In this document: positions 1-8,898 of the stretch, piece after piece
How positions within the stretch are numbered: the stretch's first letter is position 1
How the letters are laid out: every line of letters starts with the position of its first letter
NCBI GenBank assembly: GCA_002197545.1
Contig: NFUO01000738.1
Location: 50,825 to 114,824, forward strand
Source of the DNA: Acidobacteria subdivision 2 bacterium RH1 MAG20
Lineage (GTDB): Bacteria; Acidobacteriota; Terriglobia; Terriglobales; Acidobacteriaceae
Reading direction: 5' to 3'
DNA length: 64,000 nucleotides
Made by a program: the position numbers and the translations under genes
The notes under the pieces: generated by a model
Told to the model about the DNA's origin: nothing
Seen by the model: only the letters and a program-made list of their open reading frames with translations
The model's database searches: none

Positions 1-2
1 TC

Positions 3-1346
3 CTTCCCCAGATTGCCCAGGAACGCTTTGATCGCCTGAAGAGCCGCACTGCCAGGATTGGAGTCATCGGACTTGGTTATGTCGGATTGCCGCTCTCCCT
101 GCTGCTTGCTGAAGCAGGCTTCAAGGTGACAGGCTTCGACATCGACGATAAAAAAGTGAAGGACCTGGAGGCGGGGCGGTCGTATATCTTCCGCATTCCC
201 GCTGCGGAGATCCAGGGCGCGCGGGCGCATGGCTTCAGCGCTACCACGGAATTTTCGCATTTGTCCGATATGGATGCCGTCATCATGTGCGTGCCTACCC
301 CTCTGACGGAACACCGCGAACCGGACCTGAGCTACGTTGAGAACACGTCCAAGACGGCTGCTCCGTGGATTCGCGAGGGCCAGCTTGTGGTGCTGGAGAG
401 CACGACCTATCCGGGGACGACGGAAGAGTTGATGATTCCGATCCTTGAGGCTGGGAACACGAAGGGACTGAAGGTCCAGAGCGAGGGAGCTGCGGCGGAA
501 CATGGCGTTTTTTACGTGGCCTTTTCCCCGGAACGCGAAGACCCCGGCAACGATACTGTTGCGCGGCGCGACATCCCCAAGGTGGTGGGTGGTCACGAGG
601 AGATCGCCACTACACTGGCGGCGACGTTATATGAGGGCATCTTTACACGTGCGGTGCAGGTCTCGTCGACGCGCGTGGCGGAGATGACGAAACTGCTGGA
701 GAACATCTACCGCTGCGTAAATATCGCCCTGGTGAATGAGCTGAAGCAACTTTCGCTGCGCATGGGCGTGGACATCTGGGAGGTCATCGATGCGGCGGCG
801 ACGAAGCCGTTCGGCTTTCATCCGTTCTATCCGGGGCCTGGTCTTGGCGGCCACTGTATTCCGATTGACCCGTTTTACCTGAGCTGGAAGGCCAAGGAGT
901 ATGACTTCAATACCCGTTTTATCGAGTTGGCTGGAGAGGTAAACGAGGCGATGCCTGCGAATGTAGTGCAGTCTGTCGGGAAGGCGCTCAATCAGCATAA
1001 AAAGGCATTGAATGGTTCGCGGATCCTCATGTTGGGGATGGCTTATAAGAAGAACATTGACGATCTGCGCGAATCTCCGTCGCTGACCATCATCGAACTG
1101 CTGCGCGAAGAGGGGGCTGAGGTTCTGTACAACGACCCTTACTTCCCGACCGTGGGCAGAGGCCGCCATTACAACCTGAATATGACCTGCACTCCGCTCG
1201 ACAATCTGGAGCAATATGACTGCGTGCTGATTGTGACGGACCACTCCGATTACAACTACGAGGAGATCGTCAACAAGTCGCAGCTTGTGGTGGACTCGCG
1301 CAATGCAACAAAGGGGATTCGTTCTCCCAAGGTTGTTCGCTGCTAG
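3..1346 (+). CDS. UDP-N-acetyl-hexosamine dehydrogenase (nucleotide sugar dehydrogenase), 5' partial
   Basis: NAD-dependent four-electron oxidation of a UDP-sugar C6 alcohol to the uronic acid, in the cytoplasm, supplying surface-polysaccharide synthesis. The frame is already open at the left edge, so the true start lies outside the window. A TTG at 87 falls inside the conserved nucleotide-binding motif GLGYVGLP and cannot be the start. Further family marks are the SPEREDPGN segment and the catalytic-cysteine motif GPGLGGHCIPIDP near codon 280. These details fit the WbpA/UDP-GlcNAc dehydrogenase branch better than UDP-glucose dehydrogenase. The C-terminal UDP-binding domain is complete and ends in a normal stop. 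It converges on the deacetylase gene 47 bases downstream. The family is certain; the exact sugar substrate is inferred. Confidence 0.93.
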   Translation, partial: LPQIAQERFDRLKSRTARIGVIGLGYVGLPLSLLLAEAGFKVTGFDIDDKKVKDLEAGRSYIFRIPAAEIQGARAHGFSATTEFSHLSDMDAVIMCVPTPLTEHREPDLSYVENTSKTAAPWIREGQLVVLESTTYPGTTEELMIPILEAGNTKGLKVQSEGAAAEHGVFYVAFSPEREDPGNDTVARRDIPKVVGGHEEIATTLAATLYEGIFTRAVQVSSTRVAEMTKLLENIYRCVNIALVNELKQLSLRMGVDIWEVIDAAATKPFGFHPFYPGPGLGGHCIPIDPFYLSWKAKEYDFNTRFIELAGEVNEAMPANVVQSVGKALNQHKKALNGSRILMLGMAYKKNIDDLRESPSLTIIELLREEGAEVLYNDPYFPTVGRGRHYNLNMTCTPLDNLEQYDCVLIVTDHSDYNYEEIVNKSQLVVDSRNATKGIRSPKVVRC

Positions 1347-1393
1347 GTGTGGAATATCGCCGTGCGATTAACCATGCATTTCACATGCGAGTC

Positions 1394-2425
1394 TTAAGCC
1401 CGTAGGCGGCGGGAGAGACTCTTAATTGCGGGTTCTAATTTTCCTAGCCGGCTCATGAGCACCGTGTCCACGCGGAACGATTCCGGATGGCTATTCGGCG
1501 TGCCCCGAAGTATATTGTAGGGATCACTCCCGAGAATGTCACGATTGATACCGCCATAGTAGGAGAACGCCGTCGTGTAGCCAGCCTCTCTGGCAATTTG
1601 TTGCGTTTCAGCCGTGAAATCTTTCGATGAGCCGTTGGGGTAGGCGAGGGATGTGACTGGCTGGCCCATATTCTCATCGATGATGGCTTTCGACTCGCGT
1701 AGTTCTGTCTGCTGACTGGCGAAGGACAATCTGTTGAGAAATGGATGCGTATGCGTGTGCGCGCCAACCTCCATGCCTGCGGCGCTCATCTCCCTGGCTT
1801 CGTCCCAGTTGAGAAAGCGCCTGCCCTCATTGGGCAATTCCACCTGCGCTTCTCCGCGAAGTTCCTGCAGAAAGGCGGCCTGATTCTCTTCAGATTTATA
1901 GGCCTGCAGCACTGCGTCGACTGCTCCTTCACGGTCGAGATTTAAATCGACGGATATCCCTCGGCGGGACATCATTGCAAGTGACGATGCAGGAGAATGG
2001 CGCACCAGATAGGCGACCTCATCCCACCACGGAACAAAGGTTGTGCCAACGAAAGTAGATACGAGAAAGAAAGCTGCAGCCATACCGTGCTGTTTTAGCA
2101 GTTTGAATGCGAGCGTGTAGTTATCTAAATAGCCATCATCGAAAGTAATCATGGCATGAAGCCGTGTCAGTTGCTTTTTCTTTGATCTGAATTCAGCCAG
2201 CTCATGCGGCAGCAGCACAGGAAAATGTTGCTTTATGTAAGAGAGCTGATAATCGAATTGTTCCGCTGAAGCGGAGAAGAGTTCCCTGTCATAGGCGCAC
2301 TCGCCGCGATTGCCGATCCGGTGGTGGTTGAACACAATTAATCCAGGACCGGAAGGTAACTGCTCCAGTGCGCTCAGGAAGCCTGAACGCACGAGCAATT
2401 GCGAAATTTTCGCCCGATAAGACAT
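1394..2425 (-). CDS. polysaccharide deacetylase (NodB/CE4 family)
   Basis: Carbohydrate esterase 4 type deacetylase, expected to remove N- or O-acetyl groups from a cell-surface glycan. The NodB core begins with MITFDDGYLDNY around residue 92, which holds the metal and catalytic aspartates. The second metal-binding motif, HTHTHP, is near residue 224, and the segment LAYPNGSS marks the third motif. The ATG at 2425 is preferred because a GGAG lies 8 bases upstream; a GTG at 2434 is in frame but sits beside that site. There is no signal peptide, so it may be cytoplasmic or act on a membrane-linked intermediate. It diverges from the ATP-grasp/phosphatase fusion with about 70 bases between starts, in a polysaccharide cluster. 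Confidence 0.88.
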   Translation of the reverse strand: MSYRAKISQLLVRSGFLSALEQLPSGPGLIVFNHHRIGNRGECAYDRELFSASAEQFDYQLSYIKQHFPVLLPHELAEFRSKKKQLTRLHAMITFDDGYLDNYTLAFKLLKQHGMAAAFFLVSTFVGTTFVPWWDEVAYLVRHSPASSLAMMSRRGISVDLNLDREGAVDAVLQAYKSEENQAAFLQELRGEAQVELPNEGRRFLNWDEAREMSAAGMEVGAHTHTHPFLNRLSFASQQTELRESKAIIDENMGQPVTSLAYPNGSSKDFTAETQQIAREAGYTTAFSYYGGINRDILGSDPYNILRGTPNSHPESFRVDTVLMSRLGKLEPAIKSLSRRLRA

Positions 2426-2498
2426 CAATACCACTCCAGAGCCATTGGAAATCCGTAAATATTACGTGTATGTTCAGTTCGTGAGTATACATTCAGAG

Positions 2499-4202
2499 AT
2501 GACCCGAAAGGTACTTGTGCTGGACTCTGAGTGGGCAGCGGGTCTGGAAACGATTCAAAGCCTTGGACGCAAGGGCGCGACGATACATGCCGCGGCAAAC
2601 AATCCTTGCGTTGCTTTTCATTCCCGTTATGTGTCCGAAAGAAAACTGCAGCCGTCGTCGGTTGACGAGCTTGCGGCGTGGATCTCCTTACAGCATTTCG
2701 AGCAGGCATACGACCTGATCGTTCCCTCGACAGAACGCTCCCTGATGGCATTCCTCACTCCGCACATGTCCGCAGAGGCGAGGTCTCGTGCCGTTTTGTC
2801 AGCCGATGACAGCATCCGGGTGGCGCTGGATAAAGAGAAGACGCGGCAATTTGCGGCAGAGCTTGGATTGCGATCTCCTCACACCAGACTGGTCACCCAG
2901 AGCAGCCCAAAGCCGGCACAATTTCCAGTTGTATTGAAGCCCATTCATAGCAAACGCGCAAGCGGAACGGAAGTGAAACATTATTCTGTGACCATGGCAC
3001 GCTGCCTGGAGGACTGGGACTCGGCCCTGCGAGATGTCTATTCTCAGGTCGATGTGCAGGAGCAGGAATACGTCTTTGGTAGAGGAATTGGGGTCGAGAT
3101 GTTGTTTGAGCATGGAGAGCCTCGCTGGCACTTCGTGCACGAACGCCTGCATGAGGTGCCGCTCACTGGAGGAGGAAGCTCCTATCGGCAAGCTATCGAT
3201 GCTGCGACCTATTTGATCGAACCTGCGGAGCGGCTTCTTCGCGCTCTTCGGTGGCATGGCGTGGCCATGGTGGAATTTAAATTGACCGCGGCGGGCGAAG
3301 TTTTTCTGGTGGAGATTAATCCACGTTTTTGGGGATCTTTAGCTCTAGGTATCGATGCCGGGGTCGATTTTCCGGCTGGGTTACTTTCGATCGGCGCCGG
3401 TGAGCCGCTTCCGCCCCAACCGGTTTATCGAGTCGGTCAACGGACTCGAAATATTGCGAACGATATCTTCTGGATGAAATGCAATCTCGTCGCCGACCAT
3501 TCCGACAAGTTGCTGTTGACGCGACCGCGCATGCAATCGCTTCTTGAGTATGGACGGCCTTTGCTGGGGCAGGAGTCCTGGGATTTTTTCGATGCCCGCG
3601 ATATTGGAATTACAGTTCGGATTGTGTGGGACGTTTTGGCCAAGATGGCGACGAAAGCATTTGGCGCCATGGATGGCTATTTCGACAGATGGTACCTCTC
3701 GATCGCCCAGAAATCCGTACTGCGCCGGTTGGGCCGCATGCACAAGCGCAGCATTCTCTTTCTTTGTTATGGAAATATCTGCCGCAGCCCTCTGGCAGAA
3801 GCTCTCGCTAAAATTCATATGCCGGAGATTGAAGTAGCTTCAGCCGGTTTTCACGAACGAGAGGCGCGGCCTTCTCCTGATTTCATGCATTCCGTGGCAG
3901 CGCAGGCAGGCACGGACCTGTCCGAGCACCGTTCACAGCGAGTCGTACAGAGTATGGTCAATAATGCCGATGTCGTCGTTGTGATGGATCGAGGGAACTA
4001 CAAACAATTGAAGGAGCAATTTCCGGAAGCGATAGAAAAGACGGTGTTCCTGGGAATGTTCGCCAAACCGTCACGGCTTGAGATTGAGGACCCCTACAAC
4101 TTGCCTCTTGCCGACGGACGTCGCATCGGCGGCACGATCCGAGAGTCCGTCATGGCTATGGCTCACTGGATGCAATCGGGTGCACGGTCGGCCGGTCGCT
4201 AG
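2499..4202 (+). CDS. ATP-grasp domain fused to low-molecular-weight protein-tyrosine phosphatase
   Basis: Two-domain protein of 567 residues. Residues 1 to about 400 form an ATP-grasp ligase-like module: an N-terminal pre-ATP-grasp fold starting KVLVLDSE, a lysine strand VVLKPIHSKRASG, and the metal-binding strand VFLVEINPRFWGS. The C-terminal ~150 residues are a low-molecular-weight tyrosine phosphatase: the P-loop CYGNICRS (CX5R, nucleophile Cys at about 423) and the downstream general-acid motif EDPYNLP. The ATG at 2499 starts the fold cleanly; an in-frame ATG at 2445 would add 18 non-conserved residues. LMW phosphatases are common in polysaccharide clusters as partners of tyrosine kinases, and ATP-grasp ligases join carboxylates to amines, so a role in glycan decoration or export control is plausible. 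Substrates are unknown. Confidence 0.88.
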   Translation: MTRKVLVLDSEWAAGLETIQSLGRKGATIHAAANNPCVAFHSRYVSERKLQPSSVDELAAWISLQHFEQAYDLIVPSTERSLMAFLTPHMSAEARSRAVLSADDSIRVALDKEKTRQFAAELGLRSPHTRLVTQSSPKPAQFPVVLKPIHSKRASGTEVKHYSVTMARCLEDWDSALRDVYSQVDVQEQEYVFGRGIGVEMLFEHGEPRWHFVHERLHEVPLTGGGSSYRQAIDAATYLIEPAERLLRALRWHGVAMVEFKLTAAGEVFLVEINPRFWGSLALGIDAGVDFPAGLLSIGAGEPLPPQPVYRVGQRTRNIANDIFWMKCNLVADHSDKLLLTRPRMQSLLEYGRPLLGQESWDFFDARDIGITVRIVWDVLAKMATKAFGAMDGYFDRWYLSIAQKSVLRRLGRMHKRSILFLCYGNICRSPLAEALAKIHMPEIEVASAGFHEREARPSPDFMHSVAAQAGTDLSEHRSQRVVQSMVNNADVVVVMDRGNYKQLKEQFPEAIEKTVFLGMFAKPSRLEIEDPYNLPLADGRRIGGTIRESVMAMAHWMQSGARSAGR

Positions 4203-4271
4203 AGGAGATTTTTCTTCGCTTGTTATTTAGTGGTTCACGGAAACTTACAAAGCTTCGCCTGAATTTTAGTT

Positions 4272-5075
4272 CTAACGGCCGATGTACTCGTTGTACTGAA
4301 AGTGTCCGAACCGGTGATAAACCCAGATCTGCTGCATCCATATGTCCGGCGAAAGGATATATGAATTTATATTTCCCATCTGAGCGAGCGCGTACTTTCC
4401 GTTTGCACCTTCATTGAACTCTCGAATGGCGAGCAACTCTCCGACAGAGTCGCAATGCAGCTGATGCCCGTCGCTGACAACATCGTCGAAATAGCAGAGA
4501 ACTCGAGGAAGAAGAGCTTCCTCTTTCGCCTGAAGCAATGGGAGCGCTGCGACCGTGGAGCTGTAGTAATCCAAATCGAAACTTATAAAGCCGATGGGCG
4601 CATGGTCGGTTTGCACAAACTCGGCCACCGTATCCTGCACGTCGCCAATGAGCAACTTGGCAGAGGTCAAGCGCTTCTGCAAGCCATCGACATCCATCTT
4701 GTATGCGCCTCGCCGCCAGACATATGCCAGGTCGCGGTAATCAATGGCTGGAGGCAGGCCGCTCCCGAGATCGAATCCGTATACGTCAACTTCTATCCCT
4801 TCCTGCTTGCCAATCTGTGCGGCATACCGCTCCAGAACGAGAAGGCCTTCGCCACGAGCCACCCCCAACTCGATAACGCTAACCCGGGGATGCTTAAGTT
4901 TCTTCGCCAGGTAGACGGCCTGCTTCACGCCAAAGGCGTAGTGTGGCCGCTCCAACGCCTGAAGGGACAATCGAAAATCCAAAGATCCAATCGACCAATG
5001 CTTGATGATGGATCGAACAGCGACTTCGGGACACAGGATGGAGCGTAAGACTCTGGCGTAAGAGAGACTGTTCAT
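4272..5075 (-). CDS. class I SAM methyltransferase-like protein (TylF/CmcI-like)
   Basis: 267 residues. A glycine-rich strand-loop, VIELGVARGEG near residue 67, resembles SAM-binding motif I. Later segments VDVYGFDLGSGLPP and GFISFDLDYYSSTVAAL have the acidic residues seen in sugar or small-molecule O-methyltransferases of the TylF/CmcI type. There is no signal peptide. It converges on the ATP-grasp/phosphatase fusion (69 bases between stops) and shares its strand with the glycosyltransferase upstream, so O-methylation of a polysaccharide sugar is a reasonable guess. The methyltransferase fold is fairly sure; the substrate is not. Confidence 0.7.
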   Translation of the reverse strand: MNSLSYARVLRSILCPEVAVRSIIKHWSIGSLDFRLSLQALERPHYAFGVKQAVYLAKKLKHPRVSVIELGVARGEGLLVLERYAAQIGKQEGIEVDVYGFDLGSGLPPAIDYRDLAYVWRRGAYKMDVDGLQKRLTSAKLLIGDVQDTVAEFVQTDHAPIGFISFDLDYYSSTVAALPLLQAKEEALLPRVLCYFDDVVSDGHQLHCDSVGELLAIREFNEGANGKYALAQMGNINSYILSPDIWMQQIWVYHRFGHFQYNEYIGR

Positions 5076-5204
5076 GCATGGAATCGTAGCTCAAATCGTC
5101 ATTTTCCAGAGGGGAATTACTGCCCGAAATTACAAATTAAACTTTCCCATGAAATCTGGATGGGCAATCCGTAGCACCCAGATCTAGCGGGAGTGGGAGG
5201 CAGA

Positions 5205-6374
5205 CTAACCTGCAAGTAGATTCGCATATGCTCCTGCAACCTGTTGCATCATGGCATCGGCTGTAAATTTGTCTACTGCCAACTCCTTGCCTGCAGCGCC
5301 CATTTTTTTTGCCAGTGTCGGATCATCAAGAAGCTTGATGATAGCTGCGGCGAGCGCTTCGGGATCTTCCGATGGCACGACGAAACCATTGATGCCATCC
5401 TGGACGGCTTCTGCGTTTCCGCCGACATTGGTTGCGACAACAGGCAAGGATGCAGCCATGGCTTCGACGATCGCGTTGGAAAACCCCTCGCTTCGTGACG
5501 GGAGGACAAAGACATCAGCCGCAGCCAGATGGCTACGCAGGTTCGTCAGGCCTCCAGCAAAATGAAAACGACCAGTGAGATTAAGATCGCGGACGAGAGT
5601 CTGAAGTTCCGCAAAATAAGTAGAGTCAAGGGTATTGCCGGCGATGCTGAATGAGGCTCCTGGAAATTTTTGTGCGACGATACCGGCAGCCTTGATAAAG
5701 ACGTCATGGCCCTTCACATAACGAATATGGCCTGCGGTAGTTATAACGAACTCGCCCGGAGCTTTCGCTGGTTTAGGGCCTGTATCCCAGTCCGCGAGGT
5801 CGAGACCGTTGTAGATCGTTTGAATGCGGGCGGGATCGATACGGTCAACTTCGATGCAATGTCGGCGGACCTGCTCTGAGACAGCAAAGACGGCATCGGG
5901 AACGCCAGCCATGAGGCGGTAGGCTATACGATGTTTGCCTGTCCTCAAAATCCCCATATCTCTACGGCTCCATATCAGCTTGGCTTTCGACATGAGCCGG
6001 GTCACAAGTCCGGCCCAGAGATCGGAACTTTCAAAAAAAGTCTGCACGATCTGGATCTTCTGTTCTTTAAGAAAGCGCCGAAGGTCAAAAGCAGCTTGAA
6101 GAGCATCGAGGTTGTAGGTGCTGTTCAAGGGCAGCAGATAGATAGGGCATTGCGAAGTTTCGAGGGCAATACTTTCAGGGTCGACAGAGAAAGAAAGGAT
6201 CGACACGCGATATCCGTACTGCGGCAGAAGAGACGCAAGCTTCAAAACAATGCGCTCACCTCCGCCCAGAGATTTGGGGAATTCATCCGCTACTAGCAGG
6301 ACATGGGGCCTGGCATCGAATTCTGCATGATTTGTCGCTAATGTGGCTGGATTCAGGACGGTGATCTTGGTCAT
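5205..6374 (-). CDS. glycosyltransferase family 4 (GT-B fold)
   Basis: 389-residue retaining glycosyltransferase. The N-terminal domain has the acceptor-side motif EFPKSLGGGERIVLKLASLL. The C-terminal domain carries the nucleotide-sugar motif: LPSRSEGFSNAIVEAMAASLPVVATNVGGNAEAV, read here as the EX7E pattern with glutamates near residues 295 and 303. Length is normal for GT4. It probably adds one sugar to a lipid-linked repeat unit at the inner membrane. It is the last gene of the polysaccharide group before the mobile element, whose left end is about 260 bases upstream of its start. Donor and acceptor cannot be told from sequence. Confidence 0.9.
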   Translation of the reverse strand: MTKITVLNPATLATNHAEFDARPHVLLVADEFPKSLGGGERIVLKLASLLPQYGYRVSILSFSVDPESIALETSQCPIYLLPLNSTYNLDALQAAFDLRRFLKEQKIQIVQTFFESSDLWAGLVTRLMSKAKLIWSRRDMGILRTGKHRIAYRLMAGVPDAVFAVSEQVRRHCIEVDRIDPARIQTIYNGLDLADWDTGPKPAKAPGEFVITTAGHIRYVKGHDVFIKAAGIVAQKFPGASFSIAGNTLDSTYFAELQTLVRDLNLTGRFHFAGGLTNLRSHLAAADVFVLPSRSEGFSNAIVEAMAASLPVVATNVGGNAEAVQDGINGFVVPSEDPEALAAAIIKLLDDPTLAKKMGAAGKELAVDKFTADAMMQQVAGAYANLLAG

Positions 6375-6632
6375 CGGGAGGTTCTCGGAAAAAGGTGAAC
6401 GCAGGTTTCAATCTTATGGGTAGTAGGCCGATCCTTGGCATGGAAGCTCCATGCACGCCATACCCTACACCCACACTATATCTATGCCAACTGTGGAGTG
6501 TGCACACTATGATGAGAAGCTCAATGGTAAGAGCGAAACATAGGAATAAGAAGGGATCCTGCGGCTTCCATGATTTTCAGTATGCGGTTTGAAGTCTTTG
6601 CTTGTAAGTTCTTTATTTGGAATATTTTCAGA
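6375..6632. other. spacer between GT4 start and IS left end
   Basis: About 260 bases of AT-richer DNA without a convincing reading frame. It should contain the promoter of the leftward glycosyltransferase. Short inverted CACAC/GTGTG segments lie near 6470-6510, but no clear operator or RNA structure was recognised. Confidence 0.5.
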
Positions 6633-6658
6633 GGGTAAGTCTCCCTTGACGTAAGGTA
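6633..6658 (+). repeat. left terminal inverted repeat of the IS1595-type element
   Basis: Pairs with 8873-8898 in inverted orientation, 21 of 26 positions identical. It lies 26 bases upstream of the transposase ATG. It contains TTGACG (6647-6652), so the transposase promoter may be partly formed by the repeat. Confidence 0.75.
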
Positions 6659-6683
6659 CGAATTGTGGGACACTAATGTTGCC

Positions 6684-7595
6684 ATGAAGATTCCTCAGCC
6701 CATTCCCGCAGAACGTCGCTTTACTATCAACGACTTCAATGAGCAATTCTTTGATAATGATGCCTGCTTGGACTGGCTGATGGAGCAAAGATACCCTAGC
6801 AACCGTGCAATCTGCTCATACTGCAAAGTGGAGCGCAAGCACCACCGGATTGCGACGAAGAAAGCCTATGCCTGCGACCACTGCGGCACTTACATCTCGC
6901 CCATCGCCGGAACGATATTCGAGAAGTCCAGTACGTCTCTGCGGCTCTGGTTTTATGCGATGTACTTGATGTCAGCAACCCGCTGCGGCATCTCCGCAAA
7001 GCAGATCCAGCGCGAGTGCGGCGTTACTTATAAGACGGCGTGGCGCATGTTCAAGCAGATTCGTACCCTGATGGCAGAAGACTTCACCATGTCAGGCCCA
7101 GTCGAAATGGATGAGACGTTCTACGGTGCGCCCAAGAAAAATCAGCACGCTAACAAGCGCAAGCAGGGAGCGCATAAGGACAAGCAGCCTATATTCGGCA
7201 TTGTGGAACGCGAGGGGCGCGTCACAACCAAAGTTGTGGCCGACGTGAAAGAGAAAACCCTTCTGCCTATCGTCGCTGAGCGCGTTCTACCTGCCAGCAT
7301 TGTGTACACGGACAGCTACACGTCATATGACAATGTGCGCTGGATGGGCAAGAACTACAAGCATGAGCGCATCAACCACACCGCTGGCATTTACGTCATG
7401 GGTGAGACCCACACTCAGACAATCGAGGGTTTCTGGAGCCTTCTAAAGCGTGGCATTGGTGGCGTTTATCACTCGGTAAGCACCAAGTATTTGCAGTCCT
7501 ACTGCGATGAATACTCGTTCCGCTATAACCGTCGCGCCGGAAACGAGCCGATGTTTACTTCGTTGCTGTCTCAGGTTGTGGAGAAGGCGGTATAG
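6684..7595 (+). CDS. IS1595 family transposase (ISXO2-like)
   Basis: DDE-type transposase, 303 residues from the ATG at 6684; an in-frame TTG at 6663 would add seven residues and lies almost in the terminal repeat. An N-terminal zinc ribbon, CSYCKVERKHH...YACDHCG, is followed by a helical DNA-binding part (ISAKQIQRECGVTYKTAWRM). The ISXO2 catalytic domain has acidic residues in PVEMDETFYGA and VYTDSYTSY and the terminal motif TIEGFWSLLKRGIGG. All motifs are intact and there is no frameshift, so the enzyme may still be active. Its 3' end overlaps the opposite-strand ORF at 7555-7728 by 41 bases. Confidence 0.92.
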   Translation: MKIPQPIPAERRFTINDFNEQFFDNDACLDWLMEQRYPSNRAICSYCKVERKHHRIATKKAYACDHCGTYISPIAGTIFEKSSTSLRLWFYAMYLMSATRCGISAKQIQRECGVTYKTAWRMFKQIRTLMAEDFTMSGPVEMDETFYGAPKKNQHANKRKQGAHKDKQPIFGIVEREGRVTTKVVADVKEKTLLPIVAERVLPASIVYTDSYTSYDNVRWMGKNYKHERINHTAGIYVMGETHTQTIEGFWSLLKRGIGGVYHSVSTKYLQSYCDEYSFRYNRRAGNEPMFTSLLSQVVEKAV

Positions 7596-7728
7596 CCTTC
7601 TTTACTAGTGACGCAAATTCTTCGTGGGTTATCGGCTCCATCAACTCCTGAATCTCTTTCGAGGGAATCAGGAGTTTCCTTTTGCCGTTCTGTTTTTCTT
7701 CGTCCGTCAACTTGGTTGAGCGACGCAT
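7555..7728 (-). CDS. 57-residue protein of unknown function, antisense to transposase 3' end
   Basis: Not recognised. The frame runs from ATG at 7728 to TAA at 7555. It starts MRRSTKLTDEEKQNGKRK, continues with a central segment EIQELMEPITHEEFASLVKKA and ends in a proline-rich tail. A strong ribosome site, AGGGAG, lies about 6 bases before the ATG. It is charged, soluble and probably helical. The last 41 bases overlap the transposase gene in the opposite orientation, so its transcript is antisense to the transposase mRNA 3' end. It lies inside the terminal repeats. Possible roles are an accessory or control protein of the element; this is inference from position only. Confidence 0.55.
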   Translation of the reverse strand: MRRSTKLTDEEKQNGKRKLLIPSKEIQELMEPITHEEFASLVKKAIPPSPQPETATK

Positions 7729-7817
7729 AAAATCTCCCTTTTAAAGCCTACACCTTTCTAAAACAGAAGACGTACACTGCCTCACAGACCAGAACTGAAA
7801 ACATTATTCCTATAAAC

Positions 7818-8804
7818 ATGAGGAACCTATTTGTGTCCCGTTCTCTTCTTTCCCTGATCTTCTGGAATGGTTCAGTAGACGCGGTAGACAAAGTTCGATT
7901 GGCGCTTGAAACCAATAGCGCATTCTGGTTCCGGCTAGTCAAATATTCGGGATACGCAGTTGCATTCGGATGTGTTTTAGAGGCACCCGAAACGTTTGTG
8001 ATTATCAAGCGTTGGTGGTTGCTAAGGTTTAGAGGTGAAGAACACGAAGAAACCCAAGGGCAAAAGAAATCTTGGATAATCCCTTTAGCTGCCGCTGGTC
8101 TGATCATTATTGTTTTGGGCATTGTCGCCGAGACATATTTTGAAGGAAAGGTATCGGACGTTGATGCGCTACTCCGGGCCCACGAGTCAGATAAGATCAC
8201 CGCAGCAGAGGAAGATGCGGCATCGGCGATTCGTAATGCAGGAACCGCGAAAGATTCCGCTGGCGATGCCGAACTTATAGCAAATCGAGTAAAGGCTAAG
8301 GCAGAAGAGTTGGACAAAGACGTTGTAATCACGCAGTCCCGTGCCGATCTACTTAATCTGCCCCAAAATTTAGACAAACTAAAGAAGGCAATTCTGCCTT
8401 TCAAAGGCCAAAAAGCTGAAGTACGATTTGCGTATGCGACACAATTCCACGAGCAGGAAATCATGCTAGCCGCTTTAGCGCTGGATGGCTTGCTGGACGA
8501 ATTCGGATGGTCTGCTCCTGGCCCTGTTCCTGATGAGGGATTGCTTCCAGCATCAGGAATATTTGTTGAGAAAAGCCCACGTGCATCGCAATCTACTGGT
8601 AAGGCAGCGTCAGCACTAGCCGAAGCGCTAACATCCATCCTTATTGCTCCAAATGTAAGGAGATTAAAACCCAAACATGGTTTCGTGATGACCTTTGAAA
8701 ATAGGCCGCTGCCCCGACCGCCAAAGGGCTTCGATGGGAAAGTAATGTCATACCCTCCATTTGACGATGACACTATCGTCATCGCTATTGGGTTCCACCC
8801 ATAG
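7818..8804 (+). CDS. membrane protein with coiled coil, probable IS cargo, unknown function
   Basis: 328 residues. Hydrophobic segments lie at about 38-60 and 86-106 ([18 protein letters not shown]). An Ala/Glu/Lys-rich coiled coil follows at roughly 110-180. The C-terminal domain of about 140 residues has an alternating alpha/beta look ([33 protein letters not shown]). It is therefore likely anchored in the inner membrane with a soluble C-terminus. A long opposite-strand frame over the same bases is serine-rich with no protein-like hydrophobic pattern and is taken as a shadow. Base composition is more AT-rich than the flanking chromosome. It ends 68 bases before the right terminal repeat, so it most likely moves with the transposase. 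Function unknown. Confidence 0.75.
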   Translation: MRNLFVSRSLLSLIFWNGSVDAVDKVRLALETNSAFWFRLVKYSGYAVAFGCVLEAPETFVIIKRWWLLRFRGEEHEETQGQKKSWIIPLAAAGLIIIVLGIVAETYFEGKVSDVDALLRAHESDKITAAEEDAASAIRNAGTAKDSAGDAELIANRVKAKAEELDKDVVITQSRADLLNLPQNLDKLKKAILPFKGQKAEVRFAYATQFHEQEIMLAALALDGLLDEFGWSAPGPVPDEGLLPASGIFVEKSPRASQSTGKAASALAEALTSILIAPNVRRLKPKHGFVMTFENRPLPRPPKGFDGKVMSYPPFDDDTIVIAIGFHP

Positions 8805-8872
8805 CCCGAGAATATCGTCAAAAGAAAACACAGCACGATTACCAGTGCTGCCCTGTCACGGTAAAGAAAGTA

Positions 8873-8898
8873 TACCTTACATGAGGGGATACTTGCCC
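8873..8898 (-). repeat. right terminal inverted repeat of the IS1595-type element
   Basis: Inverted partner of 6633-6658. On the minus strand it begins GGGCAAGTATCCCC and ends GTAAGGTA. It lies between the cargo gene and the cold-shock gene. Confidence 0.75.

Larger units (their letters stand above)
6633..8898. mobile_element. IS1595-type element with cargo genes, about 2.27 kb
   Basis: Bounded by imperfect terminal inverted repeats at 6633-6658 and 8873-8898 that agree at 21 of 26 positions, and at 23 of 30 if extended slightly at both ends. Both ends begin GGG followed by AAGT and CCC and finish GTAAGGTA. Inside are an IS1595-type transposase, an opposite-strand 57-codon ORF and a 328-residue membrane protein gene. 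IS1595 is known as a family in which some members carry passenger genes. I could not find the 8-base target duplication expected for the family: the flanks TTTTCAGA and TATCTTAT differ. The insertion may therefore be old, or the exact ends may be off by a few bases. Confidence 0.72.

Noticed and set aside
7748..8836. Long minus-strand open frame over the IS cargo gene
   Set aside because: Serine/alanine-rich composition without protein-like pattern; the plus-strand frame has clear membrane helices and coiled coil.
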